Source: Macrobrachium rosenbergii (taxonomy: Eukaryota > Arthropoda > Malacostraca > Decapoda > Palaemonidae). From it: a stretch of DNA of 64,000 nt. Location of the stretch: assembly GCF_040412425.1 (NCBI RefSeq), contig NC_089768.1, positions 761,001 through 825,000 on the forward strand, read 5' to 3'. Each line of letters opens with the position of its first letter. Position 1 is the stretch's first letter. Below the pieces are notes generated by a model. It did not search any database and was not told the DNA's origin. It saw nothing but the letters and a program-made list of their open reading frames with translations. Made by a program: the position numbers and the translations under genes. Below, one piece after another: positions 22,161-33,948 of the stretch.

Positions 22161-23206
22161 AGTTTGCAGCTCAGAAAGACGCTAACATTGATCCTATTAA
22201 TACACTGTTCATAGAATCAGACAAGAGGGAATCTACTCTCAGACAATATGACTCAGCAGTTAAAAAGTTAGCATTATTTCTGAGGGAATCTGAAGCTCAG
22301 GAAATGACCACGAACCTAGCAATCTCTTTCTTCAGATCATTATTTGAGAAAGGACTGGCCACTAGTACTATTACTACAGCAAAATCTGCTTTAAGAAAAA
22401 TATTTTTACATGGCTTTAATATTAACCTTACAGACTCATATTTTTCGTCAATTCCTAAAGCATGCGCTCGTCTTAGACCAGCAACCCGTCCTCACACGGT
22501 TTCCTGGTTCTTAAATGACATACTTAAATTGGCATCAGACACTGATAACTAATTATGTACAGACTCGAGTCTGTTAAGGAAAACGTTATTTCTAGTAATT
22601 CTAGCCTCAGGAGCTAGAATTTCTGAACTGTCTGCTCTCTCTAGAGAACCGAACCATGTTGATTTCCTCCCGTCAGGAGAAGTTCTGTTGTCTCCGGATC
22701 TCAAGTTTCTAGCAAAGAATGAGGATCCACAAAATAGATGGTCTCCTTGGAAGATTATTCCCTTCCACAGGATCTGTCTTTATGTCCAGTTAACACTTTA
22801 AAAGCTTATTTAAATAGAACTTCTAATAGAATTTCAGGCCCTTTTTTGTTAGGGAGATGGAGGAACCATTTCCTTAAAGGCCATCAGGCAACAAATACTA
22901 TATTTCATTAAACAGGCAAACCCGATTCAGTACCTCTGGTACATGATATTCGGCAGTGGCCACCTCAGCTAATTATTTTCATAACATGAATTTTGATGAC
23001 CTTAAAAGTATAATGGCTGGAAATCACCAACAGTGTTCAAACGCCACTATCTTAAGTCTCTAGAGGCTCTTAAATATTCCACGGTAGCTGCAGGAAGTAT
23101 TGTTCCCCCCAGCCCCAGACTAGTTTATGTAACCTTTGTTTATCCTATTGTTTGTATTTCTCTCGCCTACCTGCCTCGTTTACTTGCCCTGCCTTCTAAC
23201 CTTTAG
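22080..23206 (+). pseudogene. DIRS copy 2 tyrosine recombinase, broken frame
   Basis: The N-terminal core-binding part reads SFLKNSECPNFMDFMKFAAQ through ESTLRQYDSAVKKLALFL to SWFLNDILKLASDTDN, where a stop at 22550 interrupts. In another frame ILASGARISELSAL (first Arg) and FLAKNEDPQNRWSPW follow, then VHDIR (H-x-x-R, about 22939-22953), and VFKRHYLKSLEAL (catalytic Tyr, about 23050), ending GSIVPPSPRLVYVT to a stop at 23204-23206. All catalytic residues survive, but at least three frame breaks separate them. The enzyme would join the circular intermediate to target DNA. Confidence 0.8.
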
Positions 23207-23457
23207 GTCAGGCCTGCTTCACAGCCTGACTCTGGCCGTTCATGGATATCCTGTTTTAAATCTTTTGTTAGCCTTAAGTGTCTTGGTGTTGGTTATTTTA
23301 TGATTTAGACTGTGTGCCTTATAATGTTAATTATGTTTTTAATACGAATGTTTTAGGTTATTAAAACACAGTAATTTTCTCATAGTTTTATTTAGCTCCA
23401 TTAAGGTAATTCTTAGAGGGCTCCACCAAGCTTTTGTATGGCTGATTCTCTGTTACT

Positions 23458-23553
23458 ATTTCACTGGGTGACACAGGTCGAGCCCAGAAAAGGGATTTTG
23501 ACAAAGGAAAAATCTATTTCTGAGGAAGGTCCCGTGTCACCCGGTGAAATTCC
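23458..23553. other. Arm-core-arm joint, DIRS copy 2 / short element A
   Basis: The left arm starts ATTTCACTGGGTGACACAGG (23458 on). The core GGGATTTTGACAAAGG plus AAAAATCTA runs from 23492. The right arm TTTCTGAGGAAGG to CACCCGGTGAAAT is an imperfect inverse of the left arm. No base separates the two elements. Confidence 0.75.
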
Positions 23554-23937
23554 ATTACAGCACGAATTTCTAGGTATAACCTTGCTAGATATACCAGAGA
23601 AAAAGAGCTTTCAGGAAAGCTGGGGTTACTACCCCCAGTCGAGCGTCTTCTAGGAAGACGTCGGTATAAGGAGGGGTGAGTGAATACCACTACCACGGAA
23701 ACCTACTCGAAAGATCTCTCCCTGTCAAAACCCCCGGAACAGAGCGGTGAGCCGTTACAGCCCCCACACCAAACACCCGCCAGGACGGCGACACCAGCGC
23801 CACCTACCTCATTCCATGCTAGCACTAACCCCAGACTTGGCATGTGCAAGAGGGGGAGAGTACTAGGTGATTCAGGGAGGGTCACCGGGTGACACGGGAC
23901 CTTCCTCAGAAATAGATTTTTCCTTTGTCAAAATCCC
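23492..23937. mobile_element. Short non-autonomous element A (446 bp)
   Basis: Terminal inverted repeats of 56 bp are perfect (start GGGATTTTGACAAAGGAAAA). The interior matches the first 300 bases of DIRS copies 2 and 3 in plus orientation (TTTCTAGGTATAA and the CCACTACCACGGA block). It has no coding capacity. It fills the whole gap between copy 2 and copy 3. Confidence 0.85.
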
Positions 23938-24536
23938 TTTTCTGAGTCCAGTCCCGTGTCAGCCGGTGAAATCGTGATAGAGAATCATGCCAAGGCTGCA
24001 ACTACCAGGAAAAAGAAATGGGGGGTAATCTGAAGAAAAGGCAAAAGTTTACCAAAATAATTTTAATTAAGCAATCTCTTTCGTGAGCAAGAATACTAAG
24101 ACTAAGGCATACTAAATCTAAGGCACATCAAAAAACTTAATACTATGAAACGTGGGGAAGTCCCCGACACAACGGAGAAGAGGCCCCAAAAAATCTTAAA
24201 ATTACTTAAGCAAGGTGAAACATGAAAAGCGCACAAAATAACTGTAAATATAACCTTAATACTATACACATAAACTTATTCTAAACACGTAAGAGATAAA
24301 ATCAATGAGCATTAACATATACATATATCTGGGGTACGTGGAGCCAAATAAAAACTGTCCAGTACCCCATAAGAAAAACAATCATGGCATATCAGATTAC
24401 ACTTTTTCCATCAACAGGTACAAGAAACATCAATATGAGGAGCCAGGCAGTGAGGTATAATCAACCAGGAGAATAAGCAGAAAAGTAAATGAGGCAGGCG
24501 GGCGGGGGGGAAAGGAAAGGACAAGGATATGATTAA

Positions 24537-25650
24537 TTAAGGTGGGGAGATGACACTTCCCACAGCTATGGTAGAAAATTTCAGGGCTTCGAGCGATTTT
24601 AAATAGTGGCGTTTAAACACTAGAGGTGATTTCCAACCCGTGTATTTAGAGAGTTCTGAGAAGTCCATATTATGAAAGTAATTAATGGAAGTAGCAACTG
24701 CTCGAATATCATGAACCTTGGGAACTGAATCTGGGTTGGCCTGTTTAATGAAATAAAGAATTTGTTGTCTTATAGCATTTAGTGAAAGAGTACCACCTTT
24801 CTCCTGATAAAAAGAGGACCCGACTTACTCTGTGGAGTTCTTAAAAGGTAAGATTTAAGTGTATAAACTGGACATAAAGACTGGTCTTGAGGAAGGGGCA
24901 CCACCTTCCAAGGAGACCACCTGTCCTGTGGGTCTTCGTTCTTAGCTAAAAATCTAGGGTCAGGGGAAAGGAGGACCTCTCCAGACGGGAGGAAGTTCAC
25001 ATAATTATCACCTCTAGTGAGCCGACAGCTCTGAGATTCTAGCACCTGAAGCCAAGCTAATCAAAAATAAGGTCTTCCTTAACAGATCCTGATAAGAGCA
25101 ATGAAAGTTATCCATCTCTGATGCTAACTTGAGGACGTCATTGAGAAACCACGTAACAGACTGTGGGCGTGATACTGGTCTCAGACGAGCGCATGCTCTG
25201 GGGATAGATGAAAAGTAAGAATCTGTAAGGTCGATTTTAAAGCCAGTAAAGAAATACTTTCTTTAATGCTGATTTGATTGTGGTAATAGTGGCCGGAGCA
25301 AGGCCTTTCTCAAACAATGATCTAAAGAAGGAAACTCCTAAATTAGCTGTCATGATTTTGGCTTCAGATGCTTTTAGGAAGGAGGCTAATTTTTTGACTG
25401 CTGAGTCATACTGTCTAATAGTAGAATCTCTTTTATCTGATTCTAAAAACAGAGTGTTGACAGGGTCAATGTTCGCTCCTTTTGGGCTGCGAATTTTATA
25501 AAGTCCATAAAACTAGGGCATTCTGAATTCTTGAGGAAGCTGACACAGTCTTGGTTTGTACTGTCTGAGTCAGAATGGGCTTGGGAATCCAAGACTCCGT
25601 AATCCCAGTTCCTGAAGAAGAGGGAACCAATTGCTCTTCGGCCAATAGGG
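24537..25650 (-). pseudogene. DIRS copy 3 tyrosine recombinase
   Basis: Read on the minus strand: DCVSFLKNSECPSFMDFIKF, then LASGARISELSA near 25040 (first Arg), RFLAKNEDPQDRWSPW, KVHDIRAVATSINYF near 24710 (H-x-x-R) and VFKRHYLKSLEAL near 24610 (Tyr), ending VISPP and a stop at 24537-24539. A two-base loss just after GARISELSA breaks the frame, and more shifts occur upstream. All catalytic residues remain visible. Confidence 0.8.
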
Positions 25651-27522
25651 GCTACTAGGGCTAATTGACCTTTGAATGTCCTGAGTTTGTGTAAAACTTT
25701 CAGCAGTAAATTTATTGGAGGGAAAAGATAAATCTTCTCCCAATTGTTCCAATCTACTGTCATTGCGTCTATGGCATACGCCTGAGGGTCCAGGTTTGGG
25801 GCCACATAACAGGGGAGCTTGAAGTTGCTCTCCGTTGCGAACAGATCCACTTGGAGGCCCGGAACCCGGCGGCAAATCCATTTGAAAGATTCCACGTCCA
25901 GGGACCACTCCGTCTCCAACGGAGTAGTCCTGGACAGGAATCCGCCACCACGTTCCGCACCCCGCTAGGTGGGTGGCTGACAGGTGCCAGCTGTGCTTGT
26001 TCGCCAGGAGAAGATAGCAACCATTACTTGGTTTACTCGGCCTGATTTGGAGCCGCCCTGTTGATGCAATGAACTACCACTGCGCTGTCCAATACCAACC
26101 TGATATGAATCCGGTTGGGGGGGCGGATTTTCTTCAAAGTTAGAAAGACCGCCATAGCTTCCAGGGTATTTATATGGAACTGCTGAAACATTGTGGACCA
26201 CGTTCCTTGTACTTTTTGTTTTGGTGAATATCCCCCCCAGCCGCTTAGGGAAGCGTCTGTGTGAACAACTAGTGCCGGAGGGGGAAATTGAAGCGGAACT
26301 GTATTGGACAGGCCCTTGACCGAGGCCCAAGGACGCAATCTTGTCTTTAAGATTTGAGGAATGGAGGAGACCTTGTCTCTGAGCTTGACATTGGCTCGAC
26401 TCCGCCACACTCTGTTTATGTCTTTTAATTTCGCTTTTAATAGCAGGTCTGTCACTGAGGCAAACTGAAGAGATCCAAGGACCCTTTCTTGGGACCGGCG
26501 GGATGCTGATGGATTTTTGAGGAATCTCCTGGTGAGAGATGCTATCTCTTTCCTCTTGGAAGGCGGAAGGGACAGCGTGTGAGATGACAGATCCCACTGG
26601 AGACCCAACCACTGAAACCGGGACTCCGGAGTCAGACGGGACTTCTCTCTGTTCAGTTGAAAACCTAGCGACTCCAGGAAATTGATGACTATGGACGTAG
26701 CTTTCTGACACTCCGGAACTGTTGGTGCCCAAATTATCCAATCGTCTAAATATGCTGCTAGGGATATCCCTTGAGACCGGAGTTGTTGTACTACCGTGTC
26801 CGCCAGCTTTGTGAATATCCTGGGCAATGTTCAGACCGAAGGGCATGACCCTGAAGGAGTAGGCTTGATTCCCGAGTCTGAAACCGAGGAACTGAGAGAA
26901 GTTCCGCGCAACCGGGACGTGATAATAAGCGTCTGAAAGATCGATAGAGGTGGTGACGGCTCCACGCGGAAGTAGAGTCCGTACTTGAGCTACCGTAAGC
27001 ATGCGAAATTTGTCGCATTTTATGTAGAGATTTAGACGCGATAGATCCAGGATCACTCTTTGCTGATCGAGTCTTTTTGGGAACAGTGAATAACCTGCCT
27101 TGAAACTTTAGGTGCCTTACTTTCTTTATTGCTCGTTTGTTGAGCAATTCTGTCACGTAATCCTTTAGGATTGATGTGGGTGGCTGGTAAAACCTGGTTA
27201 GAGGAGGAGGGTTTTTGATCCAGCTCCATCCTAGTCCTTTGGACACAATGCTGTGTGCCCAAGGGCTGAAGGTCCATTGGTCCCTGAACCAAAACAGGCG
27301 ACCGCCTACCTGTGTTCTCTCAGTGGGAGGGAGCGGGTTTATTCCCCCTACCACGTCCAGGTCTTCCCCTTGGGGTGGTGTTGGGCTTCCCTCTATGGGG
27401 GGCTTTGCCTCTTCCTCCCCTTGCAACCCTATTAAGGCCGTGAAAGTAACCACGGCCTTCGTATGTGGGGTTGTACGCCGGTGAGGCCACATAGGAGGGT
27501 GCAGCTGGTTGGACCAGCACAT
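25600..27522 (-). pseudogene. DIRS copy 3 reverse transcriptase and RNase H, several frameshifts
   Basis: Three overlapping frames carry the domain. RT blocks are KVRHLKFQGRLFTVPKK, ILDLSRLNLYIKCDKF, TTSIDLSDAYYHVPVARNF, MPFGLNIA and AYLDDWIIWAP (catalytic pair near 26745). RNase H has VVHTDASLSGWGG, TLEAMAVFLTLKK and LVLDSAVVVHCINR, then a shift, then VRNVVADS. Breaks fall after VPKK, after GLNIA, after CINR, and in the last RNase H block. The upstream start at 27522 lies in gag at +1, as in copy 2. Confidence 0.8.
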
Positions 27523-29353
27523 ACTGTTGGGGGTGAGCCTTGGAAGTAGAAGGCTGCTCTACTGCCGAGACCGGGACGGCTTGGACTACCGCCTGATGGT
27601 AGGGCCTCTTATGCCTCCTGAAGCGTTTACCTCCTCTCGATTGGGGGCCGGCCGATTCTGGGGTCTTACGCTTATAGGCCGAAATGCCCCAGCGAGAACG
27701 AAGACTCTGGTTGGCCCGTGTAGCCTCGGCCATAACATTCGTGACCTCCTCTTCAGGGAAGAGGTTAGGTCCCCAGATCGAGCTTTTCACGAGCTTGTTA
27801 GGCTCGTGGCGGATAGTCGCATCGGCAAAGATGAACTTCCGACATTCCAGTCTGGCCATAATAAACTCAAATAAGTCAGACTGGAAGCCTGCCAGCAAGG
27901 ATTTAGCCAATACCTGAAAGAAAGGTTCGTCCGAGCAGGAGACGGCAGTAGCTTCAGTAAGGCATACGGAGTTCAAGGACCGGGCTAACTTAACCCGAGC
28001 ATCAAACTCCGCTTTCAAAAGAGCTTCCGGCAGCTTGGGGAGCTGCTCACTAAACTGCGTGGAAGCGCAGAAGGGGTCCAGCTTCCCGACCGTGAAAGTG
28101 GACGGGGCTTCCAGCCAGAACTCATTACTTCCTGGGAATACCAGGGAAGTAGGGTCTGTCTCCCTTAGCTGTGGTAACGGATTACCATCAAAGCACGCCG
28201 GGGCGTGAGCCAGAGCGACTTTGTCCAAGCAAGGGGTGGGAAGGTTGTCTCCCAGGGCAAACATAGTGAAGTTGCCCTTGAAAGGAGTCAACTTCGTATT
28301 GTCTGCCTGCCACTCCGTCAGAGTGCGCAGAAGAGCCGACTGAGCTTGGTCCCTAGGGACGATGACAGTCTCCCTAGGAACCTTGTCTGACCGAATCCAA
28401 GCTTCCTCCGTAAGCCTCACGAAGCCTGGGTAAGGGGGCAGGAGATCGGGGGGGAAGAACTCCAATTCCTCCAACCGTCTCGTGCCAAGACCATCAAGTG
28501 TCAGTTTGCCATCATGTTGGATGGCCCGGAGTGCAAAACGCCAAGGGTTACCGACATCGAACGGCGGGAGGTCCGCAGTGTCGGGGATAACATACTGTGG
28601 TTCGGCTGGGGGTGGGTGAGCCATTCCCGCCAGTATGTTATCATGACTGGCCAACTTTTCGGAGATTTTGTTAAATCTCGAATCCAAGTCCTCCGTAAAA
28701 CGCTTGTAAAGCTGATTGGCAAAGGCCTCTGCGTCGAAAGCAGGTTGGCGAGGAGGGCTTGATTTTGCAGCCCTCTTACTCGCGCCTTTGCTGGAGGAAC
28801 CAGACTTGCTCCCGGAGGCTACAGGCCCTGAAGCCTTAGCCTTCGACGGGGGGAAGGGCGATGCCTTCTTGGAGGTCGAGGACTTGTAGCCCTTCGCCTT
28901 CCATGAAGTCTTCAACTTCAACTTGGGGATAGCAGACGGAGCTCTATCACCCAAGGAGGAAGACTTCACAAAACCTGCGAATGAAGAAATTGATGAAGCA
29001 GGGGAGTCAAATAAAGGGGGGCCCGCCCCAACAACCTCACTTACCTCACCACTTACCACCTGGTCCTGCTCTACGTTCATGGGTTCCAGATTGAGATCCA
29101 TGGCGGCTACGTCCTCCGAGACCTCAGCGTAGAGGATATCCACTTGGGGTGGCTGGGTCTCATCCCGGATCTGCTGGATGATAGGGGTGGCAAGGTCTTC
29201 AGGCACTGCGGCCGCCACCCGTGCGCCGGGGTAGAGCAAGTCCCTCAACCTGGCGTCGAGGACGTAGGGCTTCCCCGACGGAACGTTCCTACCAAACCCA
29301 GCCACCCAGGCCCGGAGGGATTCCAAGGCAGACTTCTTGGAAGCTTCATCCGC
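27320..29353 (-). CDS. DIRS copy 3 gag, main exon
   Basis: After a 117-base intron (29354-29470, acceptor TTCTTACAG) the frame runs 677 residues without a stop: ADEASKKSALESLRAWVAGF, serine-rich linker, basic KGASKRAAKSS block, core with FFPPDLLPPYPGFVRLTEEA and WGPNLFPEEEV, and an RG-rich end (RGRPGRGRGNK). It aligns with copy 2 gag throughout. It is intact while the polymerase and recombinase of the same copy are broken. Confidence 0.8.
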   Translation of the reverse strand, partial: ADEASKKSALESLRAWVAGFGRNVPSGKPYVLDARLRDLLYPGARVAAAVPEDLATPIIQQIRDETQPPQVDILYAEVSEDVAAMDLNLEPMNVEQDQVVSGEVSEVVGAGPPLFDSPASSISSFAGFVKSSSLGDRAPSAIPKLKLKTSWKAKGYKSSTSKKASPFPPSKAKASGPVASGSKSGSSSKGASKRAAKSSPPRQPAFDAEAFANQLYKRFTEDLDSRFNKISEKLASHDNILAGMAHPPPAEPQYVIPDTADLPPFDVGNPWRFALRAIQHDGKLTLDGLGTRRLEELEFFPPDLLPPYPGFVRLTEEAWIRSDKVPRETVIVPRDQAQSALLRTLTEWQADNTKLTPFKGNFTMFALGDNLPTPCLDKVALAHAPACFDGNPLPQLRETDPTSLVFPGSNEFWLEAPSTFTVGKLDPFCASTQFSEQLPKLPEALLKAEFDARVKLARSLNSVCLTEATAVSCSDEPFFQVLAKSLLAGFQSDLFEFIMARLECRKFIFADATIRHEPNKLVKSSIWGPNLFPEEEVTNVMAEATRANQSLRSRWGISAYKRKTPESAGPQSRGGKRFRRHKRPYHQAVVQAVPVSAVEQPSTSKAHPQQYVLVQPAAPSYVASPAYNPTYEGRGYFHGLNRVARGGRGKAPHRGKPNTTPRGRPGRGRGNKPAPSH

Positions 29354-29470
29354 CTGTAAGAAAGCCAACAATTAGCTAAGAACGAAAACCATTCCGGGAA
29401 CCTCATAAACAATATACCACATATAATATGAGGAGCATAAGGCAGGAGTAATGTAAAGACTGTTACTTAC

Positions 29471-29641
29471 CGACTCATCCTGGACAGTTGTGCAGAGAGC
29501 GAAGCAAACCTCACAACCATCAGGGTGCCAGACAACCAGGTCATCCAGTCGGACCGCACAACCAGCGTGGGTCCGGCAAACTACGTGACCGTAAGGTTGT
29601 TGGAGGGAGGCGGTGCACCCCGGCTCCTCACAGCGAACAGT
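29471..29641 (-). CDS. DIRS copy 3 gag, 5' exon with zinc-binding motif
   Basis: Fifty-seven codons, the same length as in copy 2, between the acceptor CTACTTACAG and donor GTAAGT on the minus strand. It encodes TVRCEEPGCTASLQQPYGHV then VCRTHAGC, with the same C-x4-C-x9-H-x2-C-x2-H-x2-C array, and VVWHPDGCEVCFAL. There is no ATG in the exon, so the initiation codon should be upstream, in an exon I could not identify. Confidence 0.6.
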
Positions 29642-31658
29642 CTGTAAGTAGAACAGTACATGAACCTCCCACTCTAAGCAAACTAAAGCTGACGAGGCCG
29701 GGAAACTCCACTGCAACCGGAATACTCCGGCGGAGAAGAACTCCTAATCATAAACTGGGCCAATAAGCTCTAAATTACATAGAGTGGAAGGTAAAGGTTT
29801 TTCAGACCCCGGAGTACTCCGGGGAATGAAGGAAAGAGAGACCAGGAACCAACCCTAAGGGCTGCCAGTAAAATAACGGCGGAGCCCCCGGGTATAGGAC
29901 CGGACTCACTTATATAACATATATAATGAATTAAGGAAAATATTCCTGTAGATAAACAGACTTATCTAAAACAAAAACAAAAATAATAACAGTAATAAGT
30001 GATGGTAAGAACTCAAGAGGACGGAAGGATCCGCTCCTCTCAAAATGAACAACCTTCCGCCCTTACTTCCCCGCCGGAGAAACAAGACAGGTAAAATGCT
30101 CGTATGTTCATAACATAGGCTGAAGCAATATGCTACATTATCAGCGTAACCCGACGGGGAGACTAATGGATAGGGACTCGAACACGTTCGAGTAAACAAA
30201 CCGCCAACCCCAATACAGCGATGCTAGGGACGATATGGGAGGGAGCGAATCTCTCAACCAATAGGAGAAGTCCCTGAACTCGGAGAAAACGCCATCTAGC
30301 GTCACCCGCACGAGTAGAGCAAGGCTGGGGAGAGGAGGAGGGGGGGGGAGGAGGAGGAGGAGTAGGCTACCAGGAAGGAACAGGAGACGGGGAGAAGCTC
30401 ACCCGCTCAACTGCACCATACCTCCCAGACGATGAATCTTGGAAGGGTGGAATGACCGGAAGCAACACAACCCGAAGCCCGACTCTACCTAGGCGAAGCC
30501 TAATATGGACCTAACCTTAACATAGGCTAGGAAAAAAGGAGGGCAGAAGGGAGGAGGAAGCAACAGGGAGAGAAATTTTGTGCTGAGAACCAACCAGGAT
30601 CGAGAATGGCGGGCAAGGGGGCGACTAGCCTAGAGGAAACACAACCCAAGAACTCGATTCCCCCTAAATGGAGGAAGAGGACTAAGGGGCTCACTCTGCC
30701 CACCGAAAAACGATCCCGGAGGAAACCGCAACAAAACTCCCTCAACCTGAACTCCCCACCCAGGGCAAGGGGATGGAAGCAAACAGCCTACTCCACAAAA
30801 TAACCATCACTTATAAAAACTAAAATGTGCTCAACAGAGAGCGTAGCCTACCCCGGGGAAGCGGTTAGATCTGAGGCTGCCGCCAGCACCCGAGGTAAAC
30901 AAACAACAAAATAATAAAAATAAAACTAAAAGAGAGAGCACCATCTTCAAGCAAAATAATTAGCCTAGTAAGACCAAAAATAACAGGAACCCAACCTGGA
31001 GGGGGAACCTGGGCGGGCATCACTCACCCAAGGCCCGTAGGCCAATGAAATAATTCATAAGGGGGGGGAGCCACCGCAAGGAACCACCAGGAAGGGGACC
31101 AAAGGGGCAAAATTTATCTATAACGACGAGGAGACAACTCCAACTGAAAAGAACAGAAGGAGTCGCCTCGCGGTCGACATGGCTGGCAGGGGACGCCGTG
31201 GCGACATAATAAGATCTCAATATTTATGAAAATACGAGACCTTAACAGCCAAAAATCAGAACAAAACCCCACAAGAAGATGGTACTTAACTTGGAAATGG
31301 TAAAGCTGCTCGACGCCATCTCAGAAAGCAGAAAAATCCAAAATAATGGAGACGAGCACACAAAAGAAACAGAGATTTCACGTGCTAGAAAATGGAATGA
31401 GGTAGGTGGCGCTGGTGTCGCCGTCCTGGCGGGTGTTTGGTGTGGGGGCTGTAACGGCTCACCGCTCTGTTCCGGGGGTTTTGACAGGGAGAGATCTTTC
31501 GAGTAGGTTTCCGTGGTAGTGGTATTCACTCACCCCTCCTTATACCGACGTCTTCCTAGAAGACGCTCGACTGGGGGTAGTAACCCCAGCTTTCCTGAAA
31601 GCTCTTTTTCTCTGGTATATCTAGCAAGGTTATACCTAGAAATTCGTGCTGTAATGGA
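29642..31658 (-). promoter_or_regulatory. 5' leader of DIRS copy 3
   Basis: Non-coding in any consistent way. 31380-31658 matches the interior of short element A; AAGTTAAGTACCATCTTC (about 31275-31292) matches the copy 2 leader. A purine-rich tract (GGAGGAGG repeated) lies at 30333-30364. Promoter activity is inferred from position. Confidence 0.4.
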
Positions 31659-31759
31659 ATTTCACCGGCTGACACGGGACTGGACTCAGAAAAGGGATTT
31701 TGACAAAGGAAAAATCTATTTTTGGGGGAAGACCTGTGTCACCCAGTGACCCATCCCTG
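31659..31759. other. Arm-core-arm joint, DIRS copy 3 / short element B
   Basis: The inverted end of copy 3 (to 31693) is followed directly by GGGATTTTGACAAAGG plus AAAAATCTA and an inverse arm ending CACCCAGTGA. Confidence 0.75.
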
Positions 31760-32126
31760 TACTTCCTTTTCCCTCCCGAGTGGCATACCAAGCTTGGGAG
31801 GTGCTAACTTGGGATGAATATGGCGGCCAGGGTGGTGGTTGACTAGGTGCGGAGGGTAAGGCTTTGGAACGGCTCCTCCTTTTTCGGGGTTTTGAGAATG
31901 GAGAAATCTGTAGGATGAAGATCTGTGGTAGTGGCAACCACTGCCCCCCCAGCATGCCGACACCATCTAATGGCGTTCGATCCAGGGTCGTAACCCTGGC
32001 ATTATGGTTAGCTTTTTCTCTGGTATATTTAGCAATATTTATACCTAGAAATGAGTGCTAATGGATCATTTCACTGGGTGACACAGGTCTTCCCCCAGAA
32101 ATAGATTTTTCCTTTGTCAAAATCCC
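31694..32126. mobile_element. Short non-autonomous element B (433 bp)
   Basis: Terminal inverted repeats start GGGATTTTGACAAAGGAAAA at both ends. The interior, in minus orientation, is about 90 percent identical by eye to the first 300 bases of DIRS copy 2. No coding capacity. The right flank (TTATTTTCACTT) is ordinary intron sequence. Confidence 0.85.
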
Positions 32127-32990
<864 letters not shown>

Positions 32991-32995
32991 TGTTA

Positions 32996-33948
32996 CGAGT
33001 GCGACTTGGCTGATAAGTTTATTACTTAATTTACGTAATTTTTATACGGCCCTGCATGCCAAGGACACACGTAACCTGTCACTTGAAGCTACGAATTAAC
33101 CTCAAAGACAGTCGTTTAACACTAAAGGTCGCCAGCCGGGAAATTAACCTCGACAAAGAATATTCAATGAATAAAGACTTTACAATAAACGTCGCCAACT
33201 TTGGATGCAGGCAATCTCTACTTGTTAAGATGGTGGTGAAACACAACGGCTCTTCCAAACAATGGATTCGAGACACAAAGAATGCATAAAGAATTAAAAT
33301 GACTTGCTTACCCTAAGTCCTAGTTACTCTTACTGGAAGAATTTGGATGAAGCTAAACAATATAATACTTTGGCTTAATCTAGACTTCGTAAAAGCATAT
33401 ACCATAAGTGGTGGCTGGAGAATGAAACAAGGAAAATTGGAAATACAGACGAAGAGGTAGTAATTGACGGAGTTTTGAACAAAACACAGACTTTACCGTG
33501 GACGACAAGTTGCTGTGCATACAACGGATGATCGGAAGTTCTGGGATTGGTTCGCCACTTCACAATTCACTAATATAAGATGATAGACAAAGGCGGTGAC
33601 AGAGCCACTTCCCAGACGTCTGCTGGATTCGGCGGCTGGTTTCTCTCTGTCTCTTGTCGGACCAGCGCTGGGTCAAAACAGGGGCAGCCGTTGATGCCCT
33701 CGGGGTCTGAAATTTTGTCAACACATCCGTCGAGCAGAACAGGTAAAAAAAAGCTTAAGGCCACCTATCTTAAAGTTGAATATGGAAATTTCCCTTATGG
33801 GGTTAAATGCCTAATGCTACAAACGGACGTTAAAGTTTGAACTGTCTACGTGACCCTGCCGCTACAACACCCATCCTTCCCGCCTTGGTTTATCTAATAT
33901 TACTACAAATAAATACATCGAGGGCGAACAGCAGTAATATTTATAAAA
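32996..33948 (-). repeat. Putative 3' LTR
   Basis: It starts TGTTACGAGTGCGAC immediately after the (TA)n tract and ends next to the purine tract. The inner border is approximate because no second LTR is available for comparison. Confidence 0.45.

Larger units (their letters stand above)
15700..23491 (+). mobile_element. DIRS family I copy 2, full length (7792 bp)
   Basis: The ends are perfect 34-bp inverted repeats: 15700-15733 starts TTTTCTGGGCTCGACCTGTG, and 23458-23491 is its exact complement. Inside, in order, are a 5' leader, gag in two exons, RT and RNase H in the +1 frame overlapping gag, and a tyrosine recombinase overlapping the RNase H tail. No LTRs and no integrase are present. 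Disruptions are few: one extra C between RT and RNase H, and several frame breaks in the recombinase. The right end touches short element A with no gap. Copy 3 (7756 bp) is the same family in the opposite orientation. Confidence 0.9.
23938..31693 (-). mobile_element. DIRS family I copy 3, full length (7756 bp)
   Basis: Perfect 35-bp inverted ends: 23938-23972 begins TTTTCTGAGTCCAGTCCCGT, and 31659-31693 is its exact complement. Minus-strand order is leader (31658-29642), two-exon gag, RT/RNase H with several shifts, and tyrosine recombinase. Both ends touch short elements (A on the left, B on the right). It is tail-to-tail with copy 2. End sequences differ from those of copy 2 (GTCCAGTCCCGTGTCAGCC against GCTCGACCTGTGTCACCC), so the two are separate insertions of related subfamilies and not a duplication. 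Confidence 0.9.

Noticed and set aside
23458..23937. Reading short element A as part of copy 2 (an internal complementary region plus right repeat)
   Set aside because: Element A repeats the leader in direct orientation and has its own perfect ends, and element C occurs beside only a DIRS tip. Not fully excluded.
15700..31693. Copies 2 and 3 as one inverted segmental duplication
   Set aside because: Their terminal repeats differ in sequence and each pair is perfect within its own copy, so they are separate insertions.
33056..33289. 77-codon frame in the putative LTR
   Set aside because: LTRs are non-coding and no motif is seen.
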